A stretch of 64,000 nucleotides of DNA from Variovorax sp. (GCA_004210915.1 SEGS01000001.1:1-64000); one strand, 5' to 3'. Shown: positions 52,304 through 62,996, counted from the stretch's first letter. Program-made: numbers and translations. Notes: generated from the letters alone by a model not told the origin.

Positions 52304-53842
52304 CTAGCCCTGTGCGGCCACTCTCTCAGATTGGCTTTGTAACTTGTTGAGGGCGCTCAGGTATGCCTTTGCAGACGCCACAACGATGTCCGGATCTGCA
52401 CCGACCCCGTTGACCACGCGCCCGGCATTTTGTAACCGAACCGTAACCTCACCTTGGCTCTCGGTCGATCCGCTGATCGCGTTCACCGAATAGAGCACCA
52501 TCTCGGCGCCGCTGTTCACGTGGGTCTCGATCGCCTTCAACGAAGCATCAACCGGGCCATTGCCATCGGACTTGCCGGTGACTTCTTTGCCCTGCACGGT
52601 AAACACGATGGTGGCTTCGGGCCGCTCGCCGGTTTCGCTGTGCTGCGACAAAGACACAAAGGCAAACTGTTCGTTAACGTGCGCCACCTCTTCCGCGCTG
52701 ACAAGCGCAAGGATGTCTTCGTCGAAGATCTCGCTCTTGCGGTCGGCTAGTTCCTTGAAGCGCAGGAAGGCGGCGTTGATGTCGGCTTCGCTCTCCATGG
52801 TCACGCCGAGTTCGATCAGGCGCTGCTTGAAGGCGTTGCGTCCACTCAACTTGCCCAGCACGATCTTGTTGGCGGTCCAGCCCACGTCCTCCGCCCGCAT
52901 GATTTCGTAGGTGTCGCGCGCCTTGAGCACGCCGTCCTGGTGGATGCCCGAGGCGTGTGCGAACGCGTTGGCGCCGACGACCGCCTTGTTCGGCTGCACG
53001 ACGAAGCCGGTCGTCTGGCTCACCATGCGGCTGGCAGCGACGATGTACTGCGGATCGATGTTCATCTCGAGGCCGAAGTAGTCCTTGCGGGTCTTCACGG
53101 CCATGACGATCTCTTCGAGCGAGCAGTTGCCGGCGCGCTCGCCCAGGCCGTTGATCGTGCACTCGACCTGGCGCGCGCCGCCGATCTTCACGCCGGCCAG
53201 CGAGTTGGCCACCGCCATGCCCAGGTCGTTGTGGCAATGCACCGACCAGATCGCCTTGTCGCTGTTGGGCACACGCTCGCGCAAGGTCTTGATGAAGGTG
53301 CCGTACAGCTCCGGAATTGCATAGCCCACGGTGTCCGGCACGTTGATCGTTGTAGCGCCCTCGTCGATCACGGCCTCGAGCACGCGACAGAGAAAGTCCA
53401 TGTCGCTGCGATAGCCGTCTTCCGGGCTGAACTCGACGTCGCCGATCTGGTTGCGCGCAAAACGCACCGCCAGCTTGGCCTGCTCGAACACCTGGTCGGG
53501 CGTCATGCGCAGCTTCTTTTCCATGTGCAGCGGAGAAGTCGCAATGAAGGTGTGGATGCGTCCCCGCGCAGCGCCTTTGAGCGCCTCCGCGGCACGGCCG
53601 ATGTCACGATCGTTGGCGCGCGACAAGCCGCACACGGTCGAATCCTTGATCGCATTTGCAATCGCCTTGACGGCCTCGAAGTCGCCGTTCGAGCTGGCCG
53701 GAAAGCCAGCTTCGATCACGTCAACCTTGAGCTTTTCCAGGAGCTTGGCGATGCGCATCTTCTCGTCGCGCGTCATGGAAGCGCCCGGCGATTGCTCGCC
53801 GTCACGCAGGGTGGTGTCGAAAATAATGAGTTGGTCGGTCAT
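52304..53842 (-). CDS. leuA: 2-isopropylmalate synthase, type 1
   Basis: A 512-residue enzyme of the first committed step of leucine synthesis. The signature [17 protein letters not shown] is at the N-terminus, and [16 protein letters not shown] and [14 protein letters not shown] are visible. The C-terminal allosteric domain is present (about 390-500). It lies 44 bp downstream of a second, different leuA on the same strand. It ends the leucine block. Confidence 0.94.
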   Translation of the reverse strand: MTDQLIIFDTTLRDGEQSPGASMTRDEKMRIAKLLEKLKVDVIEAGFPASSNGDFEAVKAIANAIKDSTVCGLSRANDRDIGRAAEALKGAARGRIHTFIATSPLHMEKKLRMTPDQVFEQAKLAVRFARNQIGDVEFSPEDGYRSDMDFLCRVLEAVIDEGATTINVPDTVGYAIPELYGTFIKTLRERVPNSDKAIWSVHCHNDLGMAVANSLAGVKIGGARQVECTINGLGERAGNCSLEEIVMAVKTRKDYFGLEMNIDPQYIVAASRMVSQTTGFVVQPNKAVVGANAFAHASGIHQDGVLKARDTYEIMRAEDVGWTANKIVLGKLSGRNAFKQRLIELGVTMESEADINAAFLRFKELADRKSEIFDEDILALVSAEEVAHVNEQFAFVSLSQHSETGERPEATIVFTVQGKEVTGKSDGNGPVDASLKAIETHVNSGAEMVLYSVNAISGSTESQGEVTVRLQNAGRVVNGVGADPDIVVASAKAYLSALNKLQSQSERVAAQG

Positions 53843-53886
53843 CGTGGATCTCCTTGAATTCTTGCCACCTTGCGGGACGGGGTGCC

Positions 53887-55584
53887 TCAGGCGAGCGCAA
53901 CCGTCGATTGTGCGCCGAGTGCGCCGCGGCTCTTCGCGCGCTGCAGGCCCGCGACGATGGCCTTGAGCGACGCAGACAGGATGTCGGCATCAATGCCCAC
54001 GCCGAACAGCGTTTGCGATTCGTCGATGCGCAGTTCGAGGTAGGCAGCCGCCTTGGCATCGGCGCCGGCACCGATCGCGTGCTGGTGATAGTCGATCACG
54101 CGGACGGCGTGGCCGGTGGCCTCGGCGAAGGCATGGATGAAGGCGTCGATCGGGCCGTTGCCGCGGCCTTCAATGCGCCGAATTTCCCCCTCCCACGGCA
54201 GGTCGCCACGCAGGACCACCGATGCGTTGGCACCCTCGCCCTGCTCTTCGATCACGCGGTGCTGCAAAGCCTGCACGGTCTTGAGGCCGTACTCGCGCTC
54301 GAACAGCGCGTAGAGGTCGGCTGCGCTCAGTTCCTTGCCGCCGACATCCATCACGCGCTGCACGGTCTGCATGAACTCGATCTGCAGACGGCGCGGCATC
54401 TCGATGCCGTATTCGCTTTCGAGCAGGTACGCCATGCCACCCTTGCCCGACTGGCTATTCACGCGGATCACGGCCTCGTAGCTGCGACCCAGGTCCTTCG
54501 GGTCGATGGGAAGGTAGGGAATGGCCCAGACGTCGTCGTCCTTGCGCAGCGCAAATGCCTTCTTGATCGCGTCCTGGTGCGAGCCCGAGAACGAGGTGTA
54601 GACCAGATCACCCGCGTACGGATGGCGCGGATGCACCGGCAGCTGGTTGCAGTGCTCGACCTCGGCGCGAATGGCGTCGATGTCGGAGAAGTCGAGGTTC
54701 GGCGTGACGCCCTGCACATAAAGGTTGAGCGCGACGTTCACCACGTCGAGGTTGCCGGTACGTTCGCCGTTGCCGAAGAGGCAGCCTTCGACACGGTGCG
54801 CGCCTGCCATCAAGGCGAACTCGGCGGACGCAGTGCCCGTGCCGCGATCGTTGTGCGGATGGACCGAGACCACGACGTTGGGCCGGTCGGCAAAACGGCG
54901 GCACATCCACTCGATCTGGTCGGCGAAACCATTGGGCGTGCTGATTTCCACCGTCGTCGGAAGATTGAGGATGATCGGCCGCCCTGCACCCCACGCGGTG
55001 ATCGCCGTTTCGCAGGCCTGCAACGACACATCGAGTTCAGTCATACAGAACACCTCGGGCGAATATTGAAGCACCCACTCGGTTTCGGGCTGAGCGTCCG
55101 TCAGGCGCTTGATTTGGCCCACGCTGCGGTCAATGAGCGCCATGACCTCGGGCACGCTCATACCGAACACCACTTCCCGCCACACCGGCGCCACCGCGTT
55201 ATAGACATGAACGATCGCCTTCCGCGCACCGCGCAGCGATTCGACGGTGCGCGCAATGAGCTCTTCGCGCGCCGGCGTCATCACCTGGATGGTCACATCA
55301 TCAGGAATGCGATCTTCGTCGATGAGCTTGCGCAGGAAGTCGAACTCCACCTGCGACGCGGCCGGAAAGCCGACCTCGATTTCCTTGAAGCCGATGCGCA
55401 CGAGCAAATCGAACATGCGCAGCTTGCGATCCAGGTCCATCGGCTCGATGAGCGCCTGATTGCCATCGCGCAGGTCGGTCGACAGCCAGATCGGGGCCTT
55501 CGTCAGCACGGCGTCGGGCCAGGTGCGGTCCTTGAGGCCGATCGGTGCGAATGCGCGGTACTTGGCTTGCGGGTGCTTCAACAT
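53887..55584 (-). CDS. leuA: 2-isopropylmalate synthase, type 2
   Basis: A 565-residue enzyme of the type 2 (longer, yeast/Corynebacterium-like) LeuA group. [18 protein letters not shown] replaces the type 1 signature, and [27 protein letters not shown] and [11 protein letters not shown] are typical. The C-terminal regulatory domain is retained. The start MLKHPQAKY at 55584 follows the leucine leader peptide and attenuator. It is the first structural gene after the attenuator, so it is the main target of leucine control. Confidence 0.93.
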   Translation of the reverse strand: MLKHPQAKYRAFAPIGLKDRTWPDAVLTKAPIWLSTDLRDGNQALIEPMDLDRKLRMFDLLVRIGFKEIEVGFPAASQVEFDFLRKLIDEDRIPDDVTIQVMTPAREELIARTVESLRGARKAIVHVYNAVAPVWREVVFGMSVPEVMALIDRSVGQIKRLTDAQPETEWVLQYSPEVFCMTELDVSLQACETAITAWGAGRPIILNLPTTVEISTPNGFADQIEWMCRRFADRPNVVVSVHPHNDRGTGTASAEFALMAGAHRVEGCLFGNGERTGNLDVVNVALNLYVQGVTPNLDFSDIDAIRAEVEHCNQLPVHPRHPYAGDLVYTSFSGSHQDAIKKAFALRKDDDVWAIPYLPIDPKDLGRSYEAVIRVNSQSGKGGMAYLLESEYGIEMPRRLQIEFMQTVQRVMDVGGKELSAADLYALFEREYGLKTVQALQHRVIEEQGEGANASVVLRGDLPWEGEIRRIEGRGNGPIDAFIHAFAEATGHAVRVIDYHQHAIGAGADAKAAAYLELRIDESQTLFGVGIDADILSASLKAIVAGLQRAKSRGALGAQSTVALA

Positions 55585-55630
55585 GTCGATTTCTCTGTGG
55601 TGGTGTGACCACCAGCAACCCCCAAACAAA

Positions 55631-55659
55631 ACGGCCCGTTGCTGGTGCGAACGGGCCGT
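55631..55659 (-). terminator. Attenuator terminator before leuA
   Basis: On the minus strand ACGGCCCGTT and AACGGGCCGT form a 10 bp stem with a 9-base loop, followed by TTTTGTTTGG. It lies between the leader peptide stop and the leuA start, the place expected for a ribosome-controlled attenuator. Confidence 0.85.
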
Positions 55660-55680
55660 GGTGAGGGATTTGCGCGCGCG

Positions 55681-55734
55681 CTACCGTCTCCGCCCGTGGG
55701 GCAGGTTTAGTAGGGACAGCGAAATCTTGTTCAT
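55681..55734 (-). CDS. leuL: Leucine-rich leader peptide of the leuA attenuator
   Basis: A 17-codon frame encodes MNKISLSLLNLPHGRRR. Four of residues 6-11 are Leu, two of them by the CTA codon, which is rare in this GC-rich DNA. It is followed by the attenuator hairpin and then leuA. A -10 like box TATATT (plus-strand 55745-55750) lies about 10 bp upstream, so the leader mRNA has a very short 5' end. No clear ribosome binding site is seen. This is the classical arrangement for sensing charged tRNA-Leu. Confidence 0.8.
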   Translation of the reverse strand: MNKISLSLLNLPHGRRR

Positions 55735-55775
55735 GAGGACTGGAAATATAGCACGGTCAGGCAAGCCGGTGCCCT

Positions 55776-56600
55776 TCACTTATGCAGGCCGCGTTCATCT
55801 GGCTCGTCAGTCGACATGCTGATCACGCTGACAGGTTGGCCTTTGGCCTTGCGCCAACCGTAGACCACGTAGCCGCTCAAGCCATACGCGACGAACACGC
55901 CGAACAGCACCGTCGGCGGATGGATGTTAATGACCGCGATGCCCAGTGCGATCAGCACGATCACCACAAAGGGCACGCTCTTCTTCATCTGGATATCCTT
56001 GAAGCTGTAGAACGGCGCGTTCGTCACCATCGACAAGCCCGCATACAGCGTGAAAGCGAAAGTGATCCAGGTGATCTGCGTCCACGAGAGGTACAACACC
56101 TCGTCGCCGCGCTTGCCCCACTCGGTCATCAACCAGATGAAACCGGCCACGAGCGCCGCGGCCGCCGGTGATGGCAAGCCCTGGAACCAGCGCTTGTCGA
56201 CCACATCGGTGTTCACGTTGAAGCGCGCCAGCCGCAATGCCGCGCAAGCGCAGTACACGAAGGCTGCAATCCAGCCCCACCGCCCCAGCCCCTTGAGCGA
56301 CCACTCGTACGCGATCAAGGCCGGCGCCGCGCCGAAGGAGACCATGTCGGACAGCGAATCCATCTGCTCGCCAAACGCGCTTTGGGTATTGGTCATGCGC
56401 GCCACACGACCATCGAGGCTGTCGAGGATCATCGCGGCGAACACGCCGAGCGCGGCCAGGTCGAAGCGCGCATTCATCGCCATCACGACCGAATAGAAGC
56501 CGCCGAACAACGCGGCGAGCGTGAACAGGTTCGGCAGGACGTAGATGCCCTTGCGGCGCTTGCGCGGCTGGATCTCGTCGGGAAGGGTGTCGTCGTGCAT
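55776..56600 (-). CDS. pssA: CDP-diacylglycerol--serine O-phosphatidyltransferase
   Basis: A 274-residue membrane enzyme that makes phosphatidylserine. The CDP-alcohol phosphotransferase motif DSLDGRVAR...GEQMDSLSD is complete. About seven hydrophobic segments span residues 20-260. It lies between ilvC and the leuA leader, as in many betaproteobacteria. Confidence 0.94.
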   Translation of the reverse strand: MHDDTLPDEIQPRKRRKGIYVLPNLFTLAALFGGFYSVVMAMNARFDLAALGVFAAMILDSLDGRVARMTNTQSAFGEQMDSLSDMVSFGAAPALIAYEWSLKGLGRWGWIAAFVYCACAALRLARFNVNTDVVDKRWFQGLPSPAAAALVAGFIWLMTEWGKRGDEVLYLSWTQITWITFAFTLYAGLSMVTNAPFYSFKDIQMKKSVPFVVIVLIALGIAVINIHPPTVLFGVFVAYGLSGYVVYGWRKAKGQPVSVISMSTDEPDERGLHK

Positions 56601-56635
56601 TGGTGTCAGTTTAGTTCAGGCGTCGTTGCGGCCTG

Positions 56636-56666
56636 CAAAGAAAAAGGCCACCGCAAGCGGTGGCCT
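56636..56666 (-). terminator. Intrinsic terminator after ilvC
   Basis: AGGCCACCG and CGGTGGCCT form a 9 bp stem with a 4-base loop, followed on the minus strand by TTTTTCTTT. It lies directly after the ilvC stop and separates the ilv operon from pssA. Confidence 0.92.
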
Positions 56667-56684
56667 CGTCAGCAGATCAGGCGA

Positions 56685-57713
<1,029 letters not shown>

Positions 57714-57748
57714 CTAATTAATTCAGGCACCCAGTAGGGCGCGTTCGC

Positions 57749-58012
57749 TCACAGTTGGCCGGAGGAATTCCGGTCTTTCATTTGCTGGTTGATGGACACG
57801 AGGTTGTCGTGAATGCGGAACAGCAGGATCAGCAATTCGCTGTAGACGCGAACCATGATCGCGCCGAAAACCAGAACACCAATGGCCATCAGAAAGCGGC
57901 CCTGGAACAGAGACGCAATGCTCGTCCCGAGCACGGCCAGCAGTCCGAGAAAATACAGAATCCTGATGATGACAGGCGTCACCATCTTGTCGAAACCCAG
58001 CAGGTCTTGCAT
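57749..58012 (-). CDS. DUF4282 small membrane protein
   Basis: An 87-residue protein with two hydrophobic helices (about 12-38 and 41-62) and a charged C-terminus (NQQMKDRNSSGQL). The start MQDLLGFDKMVTP at 58012 and the pattern fit DUF4282. It is embedded between ilvH and ilvC on the same strand, with short gaps. Its role is unknown. Confidence 0.75.
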   Translation of the reverse strand: MQDLLGFDKMVTPVIIRILYFLGLLAVLGTSIASLFQGRFLMAIGVLVFGAIMVRVYSELLILLFRIHDNLVSINQQMKDRNSSGQL

Positions 58013-58063
58013 TCACTTCTCCTCTTGTATTGATAACGGATGAAACGGGGGATCTGCGCCCCT

Positions 58064-58555
58064 CTACACGCGCAGAATGCGCTCGCCCCGGCCGATGCCG
58101 CTGGCGCCAGTGCGCACGGTTTCCAGAATGGCGCTGCGCTCGATGGCTTCGAGGAAAGCGTCGTTTTTGCCGTGGTCGCCGGTCAGCTCGATGGTGTAGC
58201 TCTTGTCGGTGACGTCGATGATGCGGCCGCGAAAAATCTCGGCCATGCGCATCATTTCTTCGCGCTCCTTGCCCACCGCGCGCACCTTCACCATCATGAG
58301 CTCGCGCTCGGTGTACGAGCCCTCGGTCAGGTCGACGACCTTCACGACTTCGATCAGGCGGTTGAGATGCTTGGTGATCTGTTCGATCACTTCATCGGAG
58401 CCGGCGGTGACGATGGTCATGCGCGACAGGCTCGCGTCTTCGGTCGGTGCGACGGTGAGCGATTCGATGTTGTAGCCGCGGGCCGAGAACAGGCCGACCA
58501 CGCGGGAGAGTGCACCGGGCTCGTTCTCGAGCAGCACGGCAATGATGTGTTTCAT
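58064..58555 (-). CDS. ilvH: Acetolactate synthase small (regulatory) subunit
   Basis: A 163-residue protein with an N-terminal ACT domain (IIAVLLENEPGALSRVVGLFSARGYNIESL) and a C-terminal regulatory half. It gives valine feedback control to IlvB. It lies 129 bp after ilvB. Confidence 0.96.
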   Translation of the reverse strand: MKHIIAVLLENEPGALSRVVGLFSARGYNIESLTVAPTEDASLSRMTIVTAGSDEVIEQITKHLNRLIEVVKVVDLTEGSYTERELMMVKVRAVGKEREEMMRMAEIFRGRIIDVTDKSYTIELTGDHGKNDAFLEAIERSAILETVRTGASGIGRGERILRV

Positions 58556-58684
58556 AAGCGAAGAACTCCTCTTTTCGGTGCCCTCCCCGCGCGGCGGTAA
58601 CCGTGCGGCTTGGCAGCCAATAGATTCGTCTTGAGTTAAGAGAAGAAAACCAGGCCAGCGCTTTGCCGGTCTGGAGCTTGTGCT

Positions 58685-60469
58685 TTAAAGGTCCTCGGCG
58701 CCCAACAGCATTTCGGTGATGCCCGCGCCGGCCTTGACCATCGGGAACACGTTCTCGGTGGGATCGGTACGGAAGTCCAGGAACACGGTGCGGTCCTTGA
58801 GCTTGCGCGCTTCGCGCAGCGCGGGCTCCACATCCTGCGGCCGCTCGATCAGCATGCCGACGTGGCCATAGGCCTCGGCCAATTTCACGAAGTTGGGCAG
58901 CGCGTCCATGTAGCTGTGGCTGTAGCGGCCGGAGTACTCGATCTCCTGCCATTGGCGAACCATGCCCAGGTAGCGGTTGTTGAGCGAGCAGATCTTGATC
59001 GGCGTGTTGTACTGCAGGCAGGTCGACAGTTCCTGGATGCACATCTGCACCGAACCTTCGCCGGTGATCGTGAACACCTCGGCCTCGGGCTTCGCGAGCT
59101 TGATGCCCATCGCGTACGGGATGCCAACGCCCATCGTCCCGAGGCCGCCCGAGTTGATCCAGCGGCGCGGCTCGTCGAAGCGGTAGTACTGCGCTGCCCA
59201 CATCTGGTGTTGACCCACATCCGACGTGATGTACGTGTCGGTGTCCTTGGTCATGTTCCAGAGGGTCTCGACCACGTACTGGGGCTTGATCACGTCCTTG
59301 TTGTCGCGGTCGTACTTCAGGCAATCCTTGCTGCGCCACGCTTCGATCGTGGTCCACCAGTCGGACAGCGCACCGGCATCGGGCCGCGTCGTGCTTTCCT
59401 TGACCATCGTGATCAGTTCGGTCAGCACATCCTTCACGTCGCCGACGATCGGAACGTCGACCTTCACGCGCTTGGAAATGCTCGACGGGTCGATGTCGAC
59501 ATGGATGATCTTGCGGTCGTTCTGCGCGAAGTGCTTCGGATTGCCGATCACGCGGTCGTCGAAGCGCGCGCCCAGCGCCAGCAACACATCGCAGTTCTGC
59601 ATCGTGTTGTTGGCTTCCACCGTGCCGTGCATGCCGAGCATGCCGAGGAACTTGCGGTCGCTGGCCGGGTAGGCGCCGAGGCCCATGAGCGTGCTAGTGA
59701 CCGGGTAGCCGAGCATGTCGACCAGCGTGCGGACTTCGTTGGTCGCATTGCCCAGCAGCACACCGCCGCCCGTGTAGATGTACGGGCGCTTGGCGTTCAG
59801 CAACAGTTGCAGCGCCTTGCGGATCTGCCCACCGTGGCCCTTGCGCACCGGGTTGTACGAGCGCATCTCGACCTTGTCGGGATAGCCAGCGTACACAGCC
59901 TTCTTGAATGACACGTCCTTCGGGATGTCCACGACTACAGGGCCGGGGCGGCCGGTGCGGGCGATGTGAAACGCCTTCTTCATGGTCATCGCCATGTCGC
60001 GCACGTCCTTCACCAGGAAGTTGTGCTTGACCACGGGACGCGTGATGCCGACGGTGTCGCATTCCTGAAACGCATCGGTGCCGATCTGCGCGGTCGAGGT
60101 CTGGCCGCTGATGATGACCATGGGAATCGAGTCCATGTAGGCCGTCGCGATGCCGGTGACCGCGTTGGTCAGCCCGGGGCCGGAAGTCACCAACGCCACG
60201 CCGACCTCGCCGGTCGCACGCGCAAAGCCGTCCGCCGCGTGGACCGCGGCCTGTTCGTGCCGCACCAGCACATGCTGGATGGTGTCTTGCTTATAAAGCG
60301 CGTCGTAGATGTACAGAACGGCACCGCCGGGGTAGCCCCAGAGGTATTGCACACCTTCGGCCTGCAGTGCCTTAACCAGCACTTCAGCGCCCATGAGCTC
60401 TTGAGTTTGGGTGCCCATCCCCGAGGATGCGGCTGCTGCAGAAGCGATTTCTGCTTTCGAGATTTCCAT
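58685..60469 (-). CDS. ilvB: Acetolactate synthase large (catalytic) subunit
   Basis: A 594-residue ThDP/FAD enzyme. YLWGYPGGAVL and HEQAAVHAADGFARATG carry the catalytic Glu, and the ThDP motif is ITGEGSVQMCIQEL...NNRYLGMVRQWQ. The start MEISKAEI at 60469 has AAAGG upstream. The frame stays open far upstream, and an ATG at 60562 would add 31 Pro/Gly-rich residues, but it lacks family similarity. First gene of ilvB-ilvH-DUF4282-ilvC. Confidence 0.96.
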   Translation of the reverse strand: MEISKAEIASAAAASSGMGTQTQELMGAEVLVKALQAEGVQYLWGYPGGAVLYIYDALYKQDTIQHVLVRHEQAAVHAADGFARATGEVGVALVTSGPGLTNAVTGIATAYMDSIPMVIISGQTSTAQIGTDAFQECDTVGITRPVVKHNFLVKDVRDMAMTMKKAFHIARTGRPGPVVVDIPKDVSFKKAVYAGYPDKVEMRSYNPVRKGHGGQIRKALQLLLNAKRPYIYTGGGVLLGNATNEVRTLVDMLGYPVTSTLMGLGAYPASDRKFLGMLGMHGTVEANNTMQNCDVLLALGARFDDRVIGNPKHFAQNDRKIIHVDIDPSSISKRVKVDVPIVGDVKDVLTELITMVKESTTRPDAGALSDWWTTIEAWRSKDCLKYDRDNKDVIKPQYVVETLWNMTKDTDTYITSDVGQHQMWAAQYYRFDEPRRWINSGGLGTMGVGIPYAMGIKLAKPEAEVFTITGEGSVQMCIQELSTCLQYNTPIKICSLNNRYLGMVRQWQEIEYSGRYSHSYMDALPNFVKLAEAYGHVGMLIERPQDVEPALREARKLKDRTVFLDFRTDPTENVFPMVKAGAGITEMLLGAEDL

Positions 60470-60769
60470 GATGAACCTTTGGCGTTTTTTCGGGAACGAA
60501 AAACCTTGGGTGCCCCTTGCCAACCCTTGTGGGGCCGCGCCAGGACTTGAGGCCAACACCATGGGCGGACTGGATGCGCCGCCGGACGATGACCCGTTTG
60601 CTTGATTTGCCGATTGCTTTTGAAAGCAAGGCGGATTATGACACCGGCGGCGAGCCTCTCCGGCCGACTGCTGTGCGGGACACGCTGCAAGGCATAATTC
60701 TCTGAGACAAAAACACAACAGTCGCAAGAGACAACAACCACACGGCGCCCACGTCGGCGCCCCTCTCGC
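60470..60769. other. Divergent control region between ilvB and sigma factor genes
   Basis: About 300 bp without a gene. CATAAT at 60693-60698 on the plus strand could be a -10 for the sigma gene. A CATAAT on the minus strand near 60640 could serve ilvB. No Ile/Leu/Val-rich leader peptide or attenuator was found before ilvB. Confidence 0.5.
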
Positions 60770-61336
60770 TTGGCCACAGAAACCGAACTCTCCGACTTCC
60801 TGAAGAATGTGGAGCGGCGCGCGTTCAAGCGCTCGGTCTACCACGTGCGGGACGAGGAAGCGGCGCTCGACATCGTGCAGGACAGCATGATGAAGCTGGC
60901 CCAGCACTACGGCGACAAGCCGGCCAACGAGTTGCCGATGCTGTTCCAGCGCATCCTGTCGAACTGCACGCTCGACTGGTTCCGCCGACAGAAGACGCGG
61001 CGCGCCCTGTTCTCGAACCTCAGCGATTTCGAGTCCCCGGACGACGATGGCGATTTCGATCTGCTCGGCAGCTATGTTGGCCCTGCAGATTCCCGCGAGA
61101 CGGAGAGCGCCGAAGACACGACGCGGCGCGCCCAGATTTTTCACGCGATCGAAGAACAGGTTGCAGCCCTTCCGGGCCGTCAACGCGAGGCGTTCCTGAT
61201 GCGTTACTGGGAAGAAATGGACGTGGCCGAAACCGCTGCGGCCATGGGCTGCTCCGAAGGCAGCGTCAAAACCCATTGTTCGCGTGCTGTCCACGCCCTG
61301 AGCAAGGCGCTCAAGGCCCGGGGAATTTCTTTATGA
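60770..61336 (+). CDS. RNA polymerase sigma factor, ECF-type
   Basis: A 188-residue sigma factor. Region 2 reads ALDIVQDSMMKLAQHY, and region 4 LPGRQREAFLMRYWEEMDVAETAAAMGCSEGSVKTH. The start is TTG at 60770 (ATETELSDFL); no upstream ATG is in frame and no good ribosome binding site is seen. It overlaps the DUF3619 gene by ATGA, so a regulatory partner may be encoded next. Function in the cell is not known. Confidence 0.88.
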   Translation: MATETELSDFLKNVERRAFKRSVYHVRDEEAALDIVQDSMMKLAQHYGDKPANELPMLFQRILSNCTLDWFRRQKTRRALFSNLSDFESPDDDGDFDLLGSYVGPADSRETESAEDTTRRAQIFHAIEEQVAALPGRQREAFLMRYWEEMDVAETAAAMGCSEGSVKTHCSRAVHALSKALKARGISL

Positions 61337-61758
61337 CCACTGTGCCTTCAAACACCTCCGCCGCCGAAGACCAGTTCGGGCGTCGCCTGGCGGGCCGGCT
61401 CACAGCAGGCTCCCACGAGTTGCCGCACGCCGTGGGGGAGCGACTGCGCGTTGCCCGCATGCAGGCGCTGGCCCAACGCAAAACAGTTCCGCAGCTGCGC
61501 CCCGCGCCTGTGGTGGTGCAGGCAGGAAACAGCGCAATGCTCGACGGCGGCTGGTGGACCCGCGTCGGCGCTCTGGTGCCGCTGATCGCGCTGGTGGTCG
61601 GGCTCTTCGTCATCAGCGCGGTGCAGGACGACGACCGCGCCAGCGAACTGGCCGATGTGGATGCCGCGCTGCTGACTGGCGACCTGCCGCCTGCCGCCTA
61701 TGCCGACCCGGGTTTCGCCCAGTTCCTGCGGTCCGAGAGCAACGGCGCGGACCGGTGA
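61333..61758 (+). CDS. DUF3619 membrane protein, candidate anti-sigma factor
   Basis: A 141-residue protein with a soluble N-terminal half (FGRRLAGRLTAGSHELP...RVARMQALAQ), a single transmembrane helix at about 78-98 (VGALVPLIALVVGLFVISAV) and a short acidic periplasmic tail. It overlaps the sigma gene upstream and the next gene downstream (GTGA). The topology and coupling are those of many anti-sigma factors; this role is inference. Confidence 0.8.
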   Translation: MTTVPSNTSAAEDQFGRRLAGRLTAGSHELPHAVGERLRVARMQALAQRKTVPQLRPAPVVVQAGNSAMLDGGWWTRVGALVPLIALVVGLFVISAVQDDDRASELADVDAALLTGDLPPAAYADPGFAQFLRSESNGADR

Positions 61759-62417
61759 ACGCTCCCGTGTCTTTGCGGGTCTCCCGCTTGCTTTCCATGG
61801 TGCCTGCGCCTTCTCGCACGCCCACGCGCCGGTCGCTGACTTCCATGGCTTTCGCCTGCGTGTTGGCATCGGGCACGTTCAGCCTGTGGCCTGAGATATC
61901 GCGCGCCCAAACCGCAGCCAAAGCGGCACCAGCCGCGACCACGCCCGTCGCAGCCCGTCCGCAGTGGAAGGATCTGGAAAACGCGCAGCAGCAAGCGCTC
62001 CGCCCCCTGGCACCGCATTGGGACGAACTCAGTGCCGGACACAAGCGCAAGTGGCTCGCGCTGTCGCGCAACTACAAGGCTATGCCGCCGGACGAGCAAG
62101 CCCTGCTCCACAGCCGGATGACCGAGTGGGCGGCGCTCAGCCCCCAGCAGCGCACGCAGGCACGTTTCAATTTCGCAGAAGTCAAACGACTGCCGGCGGA
62201 CGAACAGAAGGCCAAATGGGCCGAGTACCAGGCGCTGAGCGATGACGAAAAGCGCCGCCTGGCCGAACGTGCGCCCGCACGCCCTCGGGGCGCCGCCGTC
62301 CCTGTGCGTCCCGTCTCCCCGCAGAAATTGGTGCCGGTGCCGGCCACCGCGCCCAAGGGCCAGCACACGCCCCGGCTCGAGCGCGGGCCCGGCGCAGGAA
62401 GCAAACCCGCGCCCTGA
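61755..62417 (+). CDS. DUF3106 exported protein
   Basis: A 220-residue protein with a signal peptide (MAFACVLASGTFSLW, cleavage near SRAQTA) and the DUF3106 core WKDLENAQQQALRPLAPHWDELSAGHKRKWLALSRNYKAMPP. The C-terminal 60 residues are Pro/Arg-rich. The GTG start overlaps the DUF3619 stop; ATG at 61797 is an alternative. A periplasmic helical protein of unknown role, possibly coupled to the sigma system. Confidence 0.8.
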   Translation: MNAPVSLRVSRLLSMVPAPSRTPTRRSLTSMAFACVLASGTFSLWPEISRAQTAAKAAPAATTPVAARPQWKDLENAQQQALRPLAPHWDELSAGHKRKWLALSRNYKAMPPDEQALLHSRMTEWAALSPQQRTQARFNFAEVKRLPADEQKAKWAEYQALSDDEKRRLAERAPARPRGAAVPVRPVSPQKLVPVPATAPKGQHTPRLERGPGAGSKPAP

Positions 62418-62429
62418 GACAATGGGAGG

Positions 62430-62996
62430 ATGCGCTCCCGTTCCCCTGCGAATCTCGCCTCCCCCGGGCCGACAACCTCCGCCCCAGCCCCGTCGATCAC
62501 CACCACCCTGACCACGCCCGGTCTCTGGCGGCGGATGGCTTGCTGGCTCTACGAAGGCATGCTGCTCTTTGCGGTCGTCTTCGTCGCTGCCTGGCTGTTC
62601 AGTACGCTCGGCCAGATGCGCGACGCCATGGACGCGCGCCGCAATCTGCTCCAGGCGTTCGTCTTCGTCATCTTCGGCGTGTACTTCACCTGGTTTTGGG
62701 CCAAAGGCCAGACGTTGGCCATGAAGACGTGGAACATCCGGGTGGTCGACCGCCTCGGTCGCCCGGTGACGCAGGCGCGCGCATTCTGGCGCTATTTGTT
62801 GAGTTGGGTATGGTTTCTGCCGCCCCTCGCGGGCATCGCGCCGTTCAAGCTGTCGGGCGGCGAATCCGCGGTGCTGATCATCGGCTGGGTCATCGTCTGG
62901 GCCCTGCTGGCGCGCTTTCATCCTGACCGCCAGTTCTGGCATGACGCATGGGCCGGCACCCGCCTGATCACTTCGGCCCCGATGAGCCGCCGATGA
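62430..62996 (+). CDS. RDD-family membrane protein
   Basis: A 188-residue protein with three hydrophobic regions (about 43-62, 73-92 and 125-165) and the RDD-like features RRMACWLYEGMLLFAV and TWNIRVVDRLGRPVTQARAFWRY. It starts 13 bp after the DUF3106 gene and overlaps dgkA by ATGA. Transport or envelope function is possible but unknown. Confidence 0.85.
   Translation: MRSRSPANLASPGPTTSAPAPSITTTLTTPGLWRRMACWLYEGMLLFAVVFVAAWLFSTLGQMRDAMDARRNLLQAFVFVIFGVYFTWFWAKGQTLAMKTWNIRVVDRLGRPVTQARAFWRYLLSWVWFLPPLAGIAPFKLSGGESAVLIIGWVIVWALLARFHPDRQFWHDAWAGTRLITSAPMSRR

Noticed and set aside
60470-61294. Long N-terminal extension of ilvB, or an Ile/Val leader peptide before it
   Set aside because: The upstream frame lacks family similarity and is antisense to the sigma gene; no Ile/Leu/Val-rich short frame with attenuator was found.
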